The notes: generated by a model not told the origin, from the sequence alone. Shown: positions 25,349 through 34,631, numbered from the stretch's first letter. The stretch: 64,000 nucleotides of DNA from Deltaproteobacteria bacterium (GCA_021815305.1 JAKAHC010000002.1:288112-352111), one strand, 5' to 3'. A program made the numbers and translations.

Positions 25349-26406
25349 GCGACGTACCTGTAATAGGCCCGGCCCACCATCGTGAACAGCGGTGTCGGCA
25401 TCCGCTTGAGCGCGGTGGAACCCCAGGAATAGGGAAATCCGCTCCGTTCCGCCGGGCGCACCGCCTTCGCGTCTTTCGGATAGTAATACATCGGAAGATC
25501 GACCACTTCGGTCCCCCACCGTTTCTTGAAATCCATCAGGCCGTCGTTTTCGACATGGGTCCGGCCGAAGTCGAAGATCTCGCGCCCCTCCCGGCACGCG
25601 GTCTGTATCGCGTCCCAGAGGAGAATGTGGTTCGGATTGAACTCGCGGAAGCGCTCATCGGAGACAAGGTACTCCGCAGACAGACGTTTCCCCATCTTCA
25701 ACACAAGGATCCCGGCGACGTTCTCGCCCCGGTACTCCGCCAGGTTGATCGCCAGATGCCCGCTGCGCGAGAAGGTCTCCCAAAGCGACCGTATGAAGCC
25801 GTACGGTTGCGGCGGCAGGCCGAGCCGCCGCCGCGTAAGCACGTACAAACGGAAGAACTCGCGGACCGCCGCTTCGTCGGCCGCCCCCTTCACGACCACC
25901 CCGCTCGAGGAGGACCGGGAGATCCGCTGCCGCACGCAGGTGCGGTCGAACCGCTTCATCAGCAGCTCCGGCGGACGGTCGAGCCGGATGAAGTGATGCT
26001 TGTATTCCCGGATCACCGAGAATTCGTCGTTCGGGAAAAGCGGCGCGGAGTTCAGGGCGCGGATTTCGAGGAACCCTGCCCTTTTCTCGTGCGAAAAATC
26101 CGCGACGGCCTTCAGCAGCAACGCCCCCTGTTCCGCGGTTTCAGCCAGGAGGTCCGCGATCGTCGCCATGGGGATGCTGACGACCTGCCACTTCTGCAGG
26201 ATGCCGCGAAGGAGATAGACGGGAATTCCCGCGACGATCTGGCCCCCGTCGAGAAGGGCGAAATGGAACGCCTTCGCGCGCGGGATGGATCCCTCGATGA
26301 CGCGTCTCCAACCTTCCAGGTGCGAGACCCATCCGAAGGGATGTGCTTCGACGAAACTGTCCCAGGACCCGTCCTTCGAGGGATCGATGAGGACGACGCC
26401 GGCCAT
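25345..26406 (-). CDS. FemAB-like GNAT-fold protein
   Basis: ATG 26406 overlaps the deacetylase stop by one base (TGATG). The 353-residue protein has two GNAT-like halves, as in FemAB and the FemAB-related proteins of exosortase-associated loci: HPFGWVSHLEGWRRVIE near the N-terminus and the C-terminal hallmark FDFGRTHVENDGLMDFKKRWG. These proteins may transfer aminoacyl or acyl groups, and the substrate in glycan loci is not known. It stands between a deacetylase and the M28 peptidase in a chain of overlapping genes, which suggests N-acylation of freed amino groups. That link is inference. Confidence 0.8.
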   Translation of the reverse strand: MAGVVLIDPSKDGSWDSFVEAHPFGWVSHLEGWRRVIEGSIPRAKAFHFALLDGGQIVAGIPVYLLRGILQKWQVVSIPMATIADLLAETAEQGALLLKAVADFSHEKRAGFLEIRALNSAPLFPNDEFSVIREYKHHFIRLDRPPELLMKRFDRTCVRQRISRSSSSGVVVKGAADEAAVREFFRLYVLTRRRLGLPPQPYGFIRSLWETFSRSGHLAINLAEYRGENVAGILVLKMGKRLSAEYLVSDERFREFNPNHILLWDAIQTACREGREIFDFGRTHVENDGLMDFKKRWGTEVVDLPMYYYPKDAKAVRPAERSGFPYSWGSTALKRMPTPLFTMVGRAYYRYVA

Positions 26407-27335
26407 CACGCCTCCTTGACCATAGCACGGATCCAAAAATCGGCCATCTCCCGCGGGAGCACATGCCAATACTGCCCCGAATACCGGGATTTGATGTATT
26501 CGAGCAAGCCGATGTAGTTGGATACGGGATACTCCTCGGAACGGAGACGCCCGCCGTCGAAGCACATGTAGTCGGGATGCGTGTTCAGGAGGGCCATGCC
26601 GCCTTTCTCCGCGATCCAGTCCAGCTTCTTCTTCCAGATCTCGTTGTTCGACTCCCGCATGAGGATGAACGGCGTGAAGTCCTGCGGCAGCGTGTACGGA
26701 AGCTCCACGTACCCCCGTTTCCGGCCGTCGCCTCCGCCAAACCAGAACGGGAAGATCGTTCCTACCCCGTCGGCGTACGGCTCGAACGGATCCGTGTCGA
26801 ACATCGACTCGTCGTAGAGGATGTCTAGGTCGAGAATCCAGTCGAGCTTGTGATGCATGGACGGTGTGCGGTATCCGACCGCTTCCCACTCCTTCAGGTA
26901 TCGATTGATCTCCTGCGCCCTCCGAAGGAACTCCCCCCGCGACTCGAAATACTTCCCGTCGTGATATAAACCGTGCACTCCCACCTCGAAGCCGGAGGAC
27001 GCGATGAAATGCCGCAAGGCCGGCGAGACGTCGTATCGCTTCGGGACGAAGTTGAACGCAGATCGGAACTCCAGACGAGCCTCTCTCTCCAGGAGGAGGC
27101 GGCAGCGGTCATGGCCCCTTTTCGTCTCGACATCGTGGGTCAGGACCAGCGCAAAACGCTTTCCGTCCGGCCACCCTTTCCACCCCGAAGGAGGCTGGCC
27201 GGCGGCGGGGTCGATGGGCCAGACATCGCTGTGCCGCTTCAACTGCCGTGCGACTAGCATCCGGCGCAGCAGAAGCTGCAGGAACCGCGGGATCAGCGAT
27301 TTGAGCCGGTAGAATATTTTCAGGAGGAGTGGCAC
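26406..27335 (-). CDS. polysaccharide deacetylase (NodB-like)
   Basis: The open frame reaches 27617 but overlaps the next FemAB-like gene. GTG 27335 gives about 309 residues with the expected N-terminus (KIFYRLKSLIPRFLQLLLRR). Motifs: FALVLTHDVETKRG (catalytic and metal Asp), FEVGVHGLYHDGKYF (His-x4-His type metal site), YRTPSMHHKLDWI and LLNTHPDYM. It removes N- or O-acetyl groups from the polysaccharide or a precursor. No signal peptide is evident, so it may act in the cytoplasm. The start has no good ribosome site and is uncertain. Confidence 0.83.
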   Translation of the reverse strand: MPLLLKIFYRLKSLIPRFLQLLLRRMLVARQLKRHSDVWPIDPAAGQPPSGWKGWPDGKRFALVLTHDVETKRGHDRCRLLLEREARLEFRSAFNFVPKRYDVSPALRHFIASSGFEVGVHGLYHDGKYFESRGEFLRRAQEINRYLKEWEAVGYRTPSMHHKLDWILDLDILYDESMFDTDPFEPYADGVGTIFPFWFGGGDGRKRGYVELPYTLPQDFTPFILMRESNNEIWKKKLDWIAEKGGMALLNTHPDYMCFDGGRLRSEEYPVSNYIGLLEYIKSRYSGQYWHVLPREMADFWIRAMVKEA

Positions 27336-27349
27336 GGAAGGGATCGAGT

Positions 27350-28384
27350 TCAGGCCATGTACTTGTAGATGGCGGAACCGATGCAGCGGGAGACGGAGAT
27401 GGGCATATTCCGGAAGAACCTGTTGTGCACCCCTTTGATCATGGACGCGGAGGTCACGTAGGCCCCCGTCGCATAGTCGTATTTCACATATCCGATGACG
27501 TCTTCCCTCGTACCCCACCCGTTTTTGAACTGCCTGAGACCCTCGTTGTCCGGCTCGGTCCGCCCGAGGCACAGGGTCCGCGTCCCCCGGGCCGCATACC
27601 ACCGGATCGCTTCCCACATGACGAGGTTGTTCGCCCGGAACTTCTGGTACCTCCTGTCGGAAGCTCCGAACTTGTATACCGCCTTGTCGCCGAAGTGGAG
27701 GTATACGGCTCCGGCAATCGGTTTCCCCTGGAAGTACGCGATCGCCACGAATCCCGAATCATTCTTCCGGATTGCCCGGCTCAGGCTCGCGAAGAACCTT
27801 GTCGGCTGCGGCGGAAGTCCGTGGTCTCTCCGGGTAAGGCAGTTGAGCCTGTAAAAAGCCGCCATCGTATCGTCTGTCTGGTTCATGGTGACGGAGACGC
27901 TCTGCGAAGCCGCCTTGCGGATGTTCCGCTGCGTGCTTCCGCGGAACCTGCCGTACAGCACACGCTCGTCGGGGAGAAGGTCGAGCACGTGTCCACGGAA
28001 GGTAGCCGACGCCGAGATCTCCGGGGGAAGCGGGCCGCGCCGCCGAACCTCGAAACTGCGCCACCCCCTCGTACGCCCGCATTCGTACACGGCAGCCAAG
28101 GCCTTCTGAAACGACACCCCTTCCCCAAGGAGAGGATCGCAGTAATCGGAGAACGGGAGAGCCACGGCGCGCCGGCCCGAGAGAATGCAAGAGACCTCCA
28201 TGACGGGGATCGCCATCTCGAGGGTCCCGTTCCTTCGACTGATGAGGTATCTCGCATCGAACCCGTACGACTCCATCAGGACTTGCGCCCAGAACGTGGT
28301 GTGGAAGACAGATGCCTGGCGGTGGGAAGCGACAAGGTCGTCCCAACCGTTCCAGGCCAGCGGGTTGACGATATCGAAGTCCAA
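27350..28384 (-). CDS. FemAB-like GNAT-fold protein, second copy
   Basis: A 344-residue protein from TTG 28384, 13 bp after the aminotransferase stop. It shares the FemAB-like architecture with the gene at 25345-26406: SVFHTTFWAQVLMESYGFDA at the N-terminus, STQRNIRKAASQSVSV in the middle, and LGRTEPDNEGLRQFKNGWG at the C-terminus in place of the FDFGRT segment. The two copies are clearly diverged, so they probably act on different substrates. No ribosome site is obvious before the TTG. Confidence 0.78.
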   Translation of the reverse strand: MDFDIVNPLAWNGWDDLVASHRQASVFHTTFWAQVLMESYGFDARYLISRRNGTLEMAIPVMEVSCILSGRRAVALPFSDYCDPLLGEGVSFQKALAAVYECGRTRGWRSFEVRRRGPLPPEISASATFRGHVLDLLPDERVLYGRFRGSTQRNIRKAASQSVSVTMNQTDDTMAAFYRLNCLTRRDHGLPPQPTRFFASLSRAIRKNDSGFVAIAYFQGKPIAGAVYLHFGDKAVYKFGASDRRYQKFRANNLVMWEAIRWYAARGTRTLCLGRTEPDNEGLRQFKNGWGTREDVIGYVKYDYATGAYVTSASMIKGVHNRFFRNMPISVSRCIGSAIYKYMA

Positions 28385-28397
28385 GGAAGGGCGGGGA

Positions 28398-29513
28398 TCA
28401 GCCCACCGACGCCTCGACGCCGGCCCCGATCGCGTCCGCGACCGCTTCGATCTGGGCCGTGGTCAACTCGGGGAACATCGGGAGGGAAACGAACTCCACG
28501 GCGCTCCTTTCAGCAACGGGGAACGCTCCCCGCTTGTGGTCCAGTTCCTTGTACGCGTCCAGCAGGTGGACCGGAATCGGGTAATGGATCCCGCAGTGGA
28601 TGTCCTTCTCGGCAAGCGCGGCGATCAGGCGGTCGCGGTCCGCCACGCGGATCGCGTAGATATGGTAGACGTGCTTCCCGTAGGCGGCCTCGATCGGCGC
28701 CGTAACGCCCTTCACCTTCGCCAGGAGCTTGTCATAAACGGCCGCATTCCGGCGCCTCGCCTCCGTCCAGTCGGGAAGATGTCTCAGTTTCACGCTCAGG
28801 ATCGCGCCCTGAATGCCGTCCATCCGGGCATTCCACCCGACGTACGAATGGCAGTATTTCTTCGCCTGTCCATGGTCGCGCAGCATCCGCATCCTGCGGT
28901 CCAGTTCCTCGTCGTTCGTTACGACCGCGCCGGCCTCGCCGTACGCCCCCAGGTTCTTGCCGGGGTAGAAACTGAAACACCCCGCATTCCCGATCGACCC
29001 TGCCTTCCGCCCTTTGTACTCGGACCCGTGCGCCTGGGAAGCGTCCTCGATCACGAGGAGCTTCCGCTTCCTTGCGATTTCCAGGATGGGGTCCATGTTC
29101 GCCGTCTGACCGAACAGATGGACGGGGATGATCGCCCGCGTCTTCGGAGTGATGGCAGCTTCCAGCTTCAAAGGGTCCATGTTGTAGGTCGCCGGGTCGA
29201 CGTCCACAAACACCGGCTTCGCACCGCAATAGCTGATCGCCTCGGCCGTGGCGATGAAGGTGTCGGGAACCGTGATCACTTCGTCCCCCGGCCGGACTCC
29301 CAGCCCGAGCAATGCCATCCAGAGTGCATCCGTGCCGCTGCCCACCCCGACGGCGAAGCGGGCATCGCAGAACGCCGCGAACTCCTTCTCGAACTGGGCG
29401 ACGAAGGGACCGCCCGCGAACGCCGTCTTGTCGAGCACCTGCTGGATCGCCTCGGCAATTTCCCCACGGATCGACTCGTACTGGGCCTTCAAGTCCAGAA
29501 AGGGGACCTTCAT
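28398..29513 (-). CDS. DegT/DnrJ/EryC1 PLP aminotransferase (WlbC/WbpE-like)
   Basis: ATG 29513 overlaps the acetyltransferase stop (ATGA). A 371-residue aspartate-aminotransferase-fold enzyme: VPFLDLKAQYESIRGEI at the start, GVGSGTDALWMALLGLG, IPVHLFGQTANMDPI, IEDASQAHGS and the PLP lysine in FSFYPGKNLGAYGEAG. In the WlbA-B-C / WbpB-D-E pathway this enzyme aminates a 3-keto UDP-GlcNAcA before N-acetylation, giving a 2,3-diacetamido uronic acid. The gene order oxidoreductase, acetyltransferase, aminotransferase supports that pathway. Confidence in the exact sugar is lower than in the family. Confidence 0.87.
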   Translation of the reverse strand: MKVPFLDLKAQYESIRGEIAEAIQQVLDKTAFAGGPFVAQFEKEFAAFCDARFAVGVGSGTDALWMALLGLGVRPGDEVITVPDTFIATAEAISYCGAKPVFVDVDPATYNMDPLKLEAAITPKTRAIIPVHLFGQTANMDPILEIARKRKLLVIEDASQAHGSEYKGRKAGSIGNAGCFSFYPGKNLGAYGEAGAVVTNDEELDRRMRMLRDHGQAKKYCHSYVGWNARMDGIQGAILSVKLRHLPDWTEARRRNAAVYDKLLAKVKGVTAPIEAAYGKHVYHIYAIRVADRDRLIAALAEKDIHCGIHYPIPVHLLDAYKELDHKRGAFPVAERSAVEFVSLPMFPELTTAQIEAVADAIGAGVEASVG

Positions 29514-30013
29514 ATCGTCTTCTCCTCGGTGATTTTGCGGAGCACTTTCGCCGGGTTTCCGGCGACGATCGTGCCTGGAGGAACGTCTTTGGTCACCACG
29601 CTTCCCGCCCCGACGATCGCCTTCTCCCCGACCGTCACGCCGGCCAGAATCGTCGCGCTGGAACCGACGGACGCGCCTTTCCTGATGAAGGTCGGAATGC
29701 ATACCCAGTTGGCTTCCGTCTGCAGCCCGCCCCCCTCGACCGTGGACCGCGGGTACATGTCGTTGATGAACGTGACGTTGTGACCGATGAACACGTCGTC
29801 TTCGATCGTCACCCCCTCGCAGATAAAGGTGTGGCTCGAGATCTTGCAGCTTCTGCCGACCTTCGCCCCCTTCTGGATTTCCACGAACGTGCCAATCTTC
29901 GAGTTGTCGCCGATCTCGCACCCGTACAGGTTGACGAAATCGAAGACCTTGACCCCTTCGCCGAACTTCACGTTCGACGCGATCTTCTGCAGCGGAGAAG
30001 GTTCGAGGTGCAC
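29510..30013 (-). CDS. hexapeptide N-acetyltransferase (WlbB/WbpD-like)
   Basis: GTG 30013 is preceded by GGAGGATACC, giving 167 residues. The left-handed beta-helix repeats are clear (VNLYGCEIGDNSKIGTFVEI, VGRSCKISSHTFICEGVTIEDDVFIG) and the loop HNVTFINDMYPRS is typical of the WbpD/WlbB subfamily. The cap is VVTKDVPPGTIVAGNPAKVL. It acetylates the 3-amino group of a UDP-2-acetamido-3-amino-uronic acid. It lies between the oxidoreductase and the aminotransferase and overlaps the latter by 4 bp. Confidence 0.88.
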   Translation of the reverse strand: MHLEPSPLQKIASNVKFGEGVKVFDFVNLYGCEIGDNSKIGTFVEIQKGAKVGRSCKISSHTFICEGVTIEDDVFIGHNVTFINDMYPRSTVEGGGLQTEANWVCIPTFIRKGASVGSSATILAGVTVGEKAIVGAGSVVTKDVPPGTIVAGNPAKVLRKITEEKTI

Positions 30014-30024
30014 GGTATCCTCCG

Positions 30025-31074
30025 TCAGACCGCGGTCGGCCGGACGCCGAGGGTCTGGTCGATCTCCACCTTCGCGCCGCCGCGTTTCAGGGATTGGGAC
30101 GACGCCTCGAGGATCTGGATGACGCGCAGCCCGTCCAAGCCGCTCGTTTCGGGCGTCTTCCCCATCTTGATGCAGTCCAGGAAGTGCTGGCACTCCACCT
30201 TAAGCGGTTCCATCTGTTTGATGTAGGGAGCGTACATGTCGCCGTAATGGTACGAGTAGTGGAACTCCGCGAACGTATCGTAGTGCGGCGGAGCTTCCAC
30301 GCGCTTGTCGTAGATCTTGATCTTTTCCAGCGGCTGGTTGTCGTCGTAGAGGATCATCCGCTTGCTTCCGACGATGACCATCTCCCGCACCTTGTTCGGG
30401 TCGAGCCAGCTGCTGTGCACCGTGGCAAAGCCGCCGTTCTCGAAGTTCAGGGACATGTTCGTGACGTCTTCGATGTCCCTGTGGATATGCGCCTTCCCCT
30501 GGCAGTTCACGGAGAGGGGCGGTTTCCCGAGCAGGTACAGGATGATCGAGATGTCGTGGGGAGCCAGGTCCCACGCCACGTTGATGTCCTTCTGGAACAA
30601 CCCCAGGTTCAGCCGGCGCGAACTGATGTACTGGATCTCGCCGATATCTCCGCTCGACACGATCTCCTTGATGCGCCGGACGGGCGCCGAGTAGATGAAG
30701 GTGTGGCCCACCATCAGGGTAAGTTTCTTCTCCGCGGCGATCTCGATCAGCTCGTTCGCCTGCACCGCCGTCTGGGTCATCGGCTTTTCGACGAAGGAGT
30801 GTTTCCCCGCTTCCAGCGCCTTCTTCGCCAGCTCGTAATGGAGATGCACCGGAGTGGCGATGACCACGGCGTCCACCTCGTCGTCGCCGACGAGCCTGTC
30901 GAAATCCGAGCCCGTTTCCAGGGACGGATACAGTTCCCGCATGTGGTGGAGCCGCGTTTCGTCGGGATCGCATGCGTACCGGACGCGGCACCCTGGCAGC
31001 GCGCTCAGGTTCCGGATCAGGTTAGGTCCCCAATACCCGCATCCGGCCACCCCGATGTTGATCTTGTCCTGCAT
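30025..31074 (-). CDS. Gfo/Idh/MocA oxidoreductase (WlbA/WbpB-like)
   Basis: A 349-residue enzyme: NAD motif INIGVAGCGYWGPNLIRN, family lysine in FVEKPMTQT, and C-terminal domain with AWDLAPHDISIILYLLG. It resembles WlbA/WbpB, which oxidise the C3 hydroxyl of UDP-N-acetylglucosaminuronate. It is first in a three-gene group with the acetyltransferase and aminotransferase. The UDP-GlcNAc 6-dehydrogenase (WbpA) needed to make its substrate is not in the window. The only dehydrogenase here is AlgD-like. Confidence 0.87.
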   Translation of the reverse strand: MQDKINIGVAGCGYWGPNLIRNLSALPGCRVRYACDPDETRLHHMRELYPSLETGSDFDRLVGDDEVDAVVIATPVHLHYELAKKALEAGKHSFVEKPMTQTAVQANELIEIAAEKKLTLMVGHTFIYSAPVRRIKEIVSSGDIGEIQYISSRRLNLGLFQKDINVAWDLAPHDISIILYLLGKPPLSVNCQGKAHIHRDIEDVTNMSLNFENGGFATVHSSWLDPNKVREMVIVGSKRMILYDDNQPLEKIKIYDKRVEAPPHYDTFAEFHYSYHYGDMYAPYIKQMEPLKVECQHFLDCIKMGKTPETSGLDGLRVIQILEASSQSLKRGGAKVEIDQTLGVRPTAV

Positions 31075-31084
31075 GTCTGCCCTC

Positions 31085-32359
31085 CTACTGTGGGTTGATG
31101 GTTAGAGGGTTTTGGGGAGGCGCACTGGCAACGCCCAGCAGATTGTAGGTGTTGCCCACGGTGATCCCGACTAGGGCGGAATATCGCGTTAAGTCCTGCC
31201 CCGACACTCCGTTGGACCACTGTTGGAAATAGACCCCCGTAAGGTGGAGCGATACCCACTTGCGCAGCTGGTAGCGGATTGTCCCGGCTCCGAGGACGGA
31301 CGTGAGGTTCACGTCTCTGACAGGATCCTGGGAGACGTTCCTCTGAAACATCCCGTTGAGGTCACCCCACCAGTACTCCTTCAGCTGCTTCGAAACCTTG
31401 AGAGAGAGCGATTCCTCCCGGGTGATACTCCCGTACGAAGACAGGCCGGATTGAGCGATCATCCCCGTACACCCCACCTGAACATCCGGCGCGGCGTACT
31501 GCAGGTTGAGGAGGGCGTACGGACTCCAGAAGTGCCGACGGGGAGCACCGACGAGCTCCTGCTCCGCACGGCTCGTCCCGACACGCGCTTCCACCGTATA
31601 CCTTCTGGCGATCGCGTAGGAGGTCGTAACTCCCCCGGCATAGATCCTGGAGGAGTCTCCGCTTTCGAAATCGTTGTTAGAGCCCGTCCCGAAGATACCC
31701 AGCGCGAAGACCGGCGTGAACTTGTAGGAAAGAGAGGTCGTGCCGGAGACGGATCGATATCCGTAGCCCAAGGAGGCGTTGTCCAGAAACTGTAGCTTGT
31801 TGACATTGCCTCCGGCGAAGAACTCCGTGTTCTGGGTCAAGGTGTAGTAGATTCCCAGGCCGCCGCCGTAAACCCGGCTCTCGTGGAGCCCGGTCTCCGA
31901 CGTGCTCGATACCACACCCGACGTGCTTTCCTGAGCGAGGAATTGCGACCTGCGGAAGGAGTCCCTGGTCTTGACGAAGTACGCGTTTGGCGCAATTCGC
32001 AATCGCGGCGTCAGTGCGATCGGGGTCGTCGAGTCTAGGCGCAGCGAGATCGACGAGTCATATTTGTCGAGCTCGGAGTACCGGTAATATTTGTCCGCAG
32101 ACACGTAGGTGCTGAAATTCAAGGCCGCCTCCGGGGTGATCAGGGAGAACGCCACCGAGGGGGTTGCTCTCAGGATGAAATCGCCCTTTTCATTCCCGTC
32201 GCTGTTGAAGACGTTCGAATCGTATACCTGGTCGAGGGTCAGCGAGGGCGTGACGTTCAACGGCACCGCGAGCGCGGGAATTGGCAAAGCAATCATGCCC
32301 GCCACGAGGAGAGCAGAAAACGCGGCGCGAACGGGTACGAGCAGACGCAAGGGCCTCAT
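31085..32359 (-). CDS. outer-membrane beta-barrel protein of the polysaccharide locus
   Basis: A 424-residue protein with a signal peptide (FSALLVAGMIALPIPALA) followed by alternating strands rich in aromatic and small residues (FILRATPSVAFSLITPEAAL, YGYRSVSGTTSLSYKF, YALLNLQYAAPDV). The start of the mature part, VTPSLTLDQVYDSNVFN, is shared by outer-membrane barrels encoded next to Wza in exosortase and related export loci. It may form or support the export pore. It is 1 bp from the Wza-like gene, so the two are co-transcribed. Confidence 0.78.
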   Translation of the reverse strand: MRPLRLLVPVRAAFSALLVAGMIALPIPALAVPLNVTPSLTLDQVYDSNVFNSDGNEKGDFILRATPSVAFSLITPEAALNFSTYVSADKYYRYSELDKYDSSISLRLDSTTPIALTPRLRIAPNAYFVKTRDSFRRSQFLAQESTSGVVSSTSETGLHESRVYGGGLGIYYTLTQNTEFFAGGNVNKLQFLDNASLGYGYRSVSGTTSLSYKFTPVFALGIFGTGSNNDFESGDSSRIYAGGVTTSYAIARRYTVEARVGTSRAEQELVGAPRRHFWSPYALLNLQYAAPDVQVGCTGMIAQSGLSSYGSITREESLSLKVSKQLKEYWWGDLNGMFQRNVSQDPVRDVNLTSVLGAGTIRYQLRKWVSLHLTGVYFQQWSNGVSGQDLTRYSALVGITVGNTYNLLGVASAPPQNPLTINPQ

Positions 32360-32360
32360 G

Positions 32361-32966
32361 TCACGGCACCACGATCGTATCGCCCGACTTCAACAGGTAA
32401 TTCCCGTCCCCGCCGGGCTCGATCAGGTCGTAATAGTTGATCTTCCGCACTTCCTGTTTCCTTGCGACGCTCCGGATCAGCCGGATGCTCTTGACGGACG
32501 CGAACTGGGTGAACCCTCCGGCGAGCGCCAGCGCCTGCAGGACCGAAACCTCGCTCCGAAGCGTGTAGGTGCCCGGCCTGGCCACGCTCCCGATGACGTA
32601 ATATTTCGGCGCATTGACTTGGAGAACGATCACCGCGACCTGCGGATCGCGGATGTAGGATGCGAGCTTCCGGCGGATCTCCGCAGCCAGATCGGTCGCG
32701 GTGTGCCCCTCCGCGACGACGTCCTGGACGAGCGGCATCGAGATCTTGCCGTCGGGACGTACGGCCAGATCGAGACTGAGTTCCTTGTTCTCCCAGACGG
32801 AGACCCGGATCAGGTCTTCCGGCCCCAATCGGTAGTCGGAGCTGACTTGCGTCCCTCGCGTCGACGCAGAAGCCACCACTTTGTCCGCGGCACGGACCCC
32901 GCAGACCGTTCCTCCAAGGAGCACCGCGGAAAACAGGCAGGCTACCGCCCATGTGGCCTTCACCAT
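32361..32966 (-). CDS. Wza-like polysaccharide export protein
   Basis: ATG 32966 has GGGAGG 5 bases upstream, giving 201 residues; the frame opens slightly earlier at 32999. Signal peptide: VKATWAVACLFSAVLLGG, with no clear lipobox cysteine. The Poly_export domain runs DYRLGPEDLIRVSVWENKEL to IRRKLASYIRDPQVAVIV. An SLBB-type segment follows (KYYVIGSVARPGTYTLRSEV). It ends in KSGDTIVVP, the usual C-terminus for short periplasmic export proteins. It partners the barrel at 31085-32359 and the Wzz-like protein. Confidence 0.88.
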   Translation of the reverse strand: MVKATWAVACLFSAVLLGGTVCGVRAADKVVASASTRGTQVSSDYRLGPEDLIRVSVWENKELSLDLAVRPDGKISMPLVQDVVAEGHTATDLAAEIRRKLASYIRDPQVAVIVLQVNAPKYYVIGSVARPGTYTLRSEVSVLQALALAGGFTQFASVKSIRLIRSVARKQEVRKINYYDLIEPGGDGNYLLKSGDTIVVP

Positions 32967-33051
32967 TCCACCTCCCGAAACGTCCGACATGAACGACACC
33001 GACAGAAAAACACCTTATAATACAGATATCTAATACAAAAACTCTCGCGAA

Positions 33052-34530
33052 TCACCCCATGTTGAGGCCGCATTCCTTGATCTTGTAGAGAAGCGCCTTG
33101 TAGCTGATGTCCAGGATCTGCGCCGCCTTCCTGCGGTTCCAGTGGGTCTGGTGAAGCACCCGCTCGATCAGCTCTCTTTCGGCCTTTCTTTGTGCAATCT
33201 TCGATACTTCTTTCAAAGTGGACTTGTCCGGGAGACTCGGGGCGAACTCGCCGTCGTTGCCTGCTGCCTGGACGGAAAAACGGCCTGCGGACCGTGGACG
33301 CGGCGTGGTCCCCTCCATCCCCTCCAGGGAGGCGTCCTCCGGGATTGTGCTGTACTGCCCCGTCTCGCGTTTCCGGTTGAATTCCGCGATGAGCTGCGCC
33401 TCGTTGCCCAGAATGATGAACCGCTTCACGTTGTTTTCGAGTTCCCGGACGTTGCCCGGCCAACTGTAGTTGAGGAACATCTCCATGAGCTTGGCGGTGG
33501 CTTTCAGCGGCTCCCGGTTGTACATCTGGGAGTAGCGGCCGAGGAAAAAATCCACCAGGATCGGGATGTCGTCCTTTCGCTCCCGCAGAGGCGGTACGAG
33601 GATGTTCACCACGTTGATCCGGTAGAACAGGTCCCTGCGGAACTTCCCTTCGTCCACCATCCGCTCCAGGTTCTTGTTCGTCGCGCAGAGGATGCGGCAG
33701 TTCGCCTTCACCTCGCGTTCGCCGCCGATGCGGAAGAACTGCTTCTCCTGCAGGACGTGGAGAAGCTTGGACTGAAGATCCATGTGCATCTCGCTGATCT
33801 CGTCGAGGAGGATGGTGCCGTTCTGCGCCATTTCGAAGCGGCCGTACTTGCGGCGGTGCGCGCCGGTGAACGCCCCCTTCTCGAAGCCGAACAGCTCGCT
33901 CTCGAGCAGCTCCCGCGGGAGGGCGGCGCAGTTGACCTTGATGAACGGCTCGGACGCCCGTTCGGACGCCTTGTGGAGCGCCTTGGCGACCAGCTCTTTC
34001 CCCGTGCCGCTCTCCCCCGTGATCAGGACCGTGATGTCGGTCCCCGCCACCTGGTCCAGGATCGCCTGCACCTTGGTCATGCGGTTGCTCATGCCGAAGA
34101 GGAGGTGGTACTCCTCCTCCGGGCGGACCTTCGTGCGCAACTCCTCGAGCTCCGACTTCGCCTGGGACGTTTCCATCACCATCTGGATCTTCAGGAACAG
34201 CTCTTCCCCGTGGAACGGCTTCTTCAGGTAGTCGTCGGCGCCTTCCTTCATCGCGCGGACGACCTCGTCCACGTCGCCCTGTCCCGAGACCATGACGATG
34301 GGGACTGCGGCCCCGCCGGCGCGCAGGGGCCGGATGATGTCGACTCCGGACCCGTCGGGAAGAAAGATATCCAGCATGACGCAGGAGGGGTTGTGCTTCT
34401 CGAACTTCTCCAGCCCTTCCGCCTTGCTGGACGCAGTCACGACCTGCATCCCCCTATTGGAAAGGAGCGCTTGGGTGAATTGGGTGAACACGGGATCGTC
34501 GTCGATAAGGAGAACGGGATTTCCGCTCAT
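33052..34530 (-). CDS. sigma-54-dependent response regulator (NtrC family), PrsR-like
   Basis: ATG 34530 with GGAGGG upstream; 492 residues. The receiver domain has LLIDDDPVF, phosphoacceptor Asp in CVMLDIFLPDG, and Lys in YLKKPFHGEE. The AAA+ domain has Walker A GESGTGKELV, the sigma-54 contact loop GAFTGA, Walker B GTILLDEI and WPGNVRELEN. A linker of about 80 residues (rich in Pro, Ser and Gly) precedes the Fis-type HTH (NRRKAAQILDISYKALLYKI). Such regulators activate sigma-54 promoters of exopolysaccharide loci. The promoter at 3666-3681 is a likely target. It adjoins the Wza-barrel transcript and a histidine kinase gene. Confidence 0.92.
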   Translation of the reverse strand: MSGNPVLLIDDDPVFTQFTQALLSNRGMQVVTASSKAEGLEKFEKHNPSCVMLDIFLPDGSGVDIIRPLRAGGAAVPIVMVSGQGDVDEVVRAMKEGADDYLKKPFHGEELFLKIQMVMETSQAKSELEELRTKVRPEEEYHLLFGMSNRMTKVQAILDQVAGTDITVLITGESGTGKELVAKALHKASERASEPFIKVNCAALPRELLESELFGFEKGAFTGAHRRKYGRFEMAQNGTILLDEISEMHMDLQSKLLHVLQEKQFFRIGGEREVKANCRILCATNKNLERMVDEGKFRRDLFYRINVVNILVPPLRERKDDIPILVDFFLGRYSQMYNREPLKATAKLMEMFLNYSWPGNVRELENNVKRFIILGNEAQLIAEFNRKRETGQYSTIPEDASLEGMEGTTPRPRSAGRFSVQAAGNDGEFAPSLPDKSTLKEVSKIAQRKAERELIERVLHQTHWNRRKAAQILDISYKALLYKIKECGLNMG

Positions 34531-34631
34531 GGCACCCTCCTGCAGGTTGACCGGTAGACAGCAAACCGCATGCCTGTACCGGGTGCGTATCGGCAACTTC
34601 TTGCTAACTATATACGGAATAACGGTTTTCG

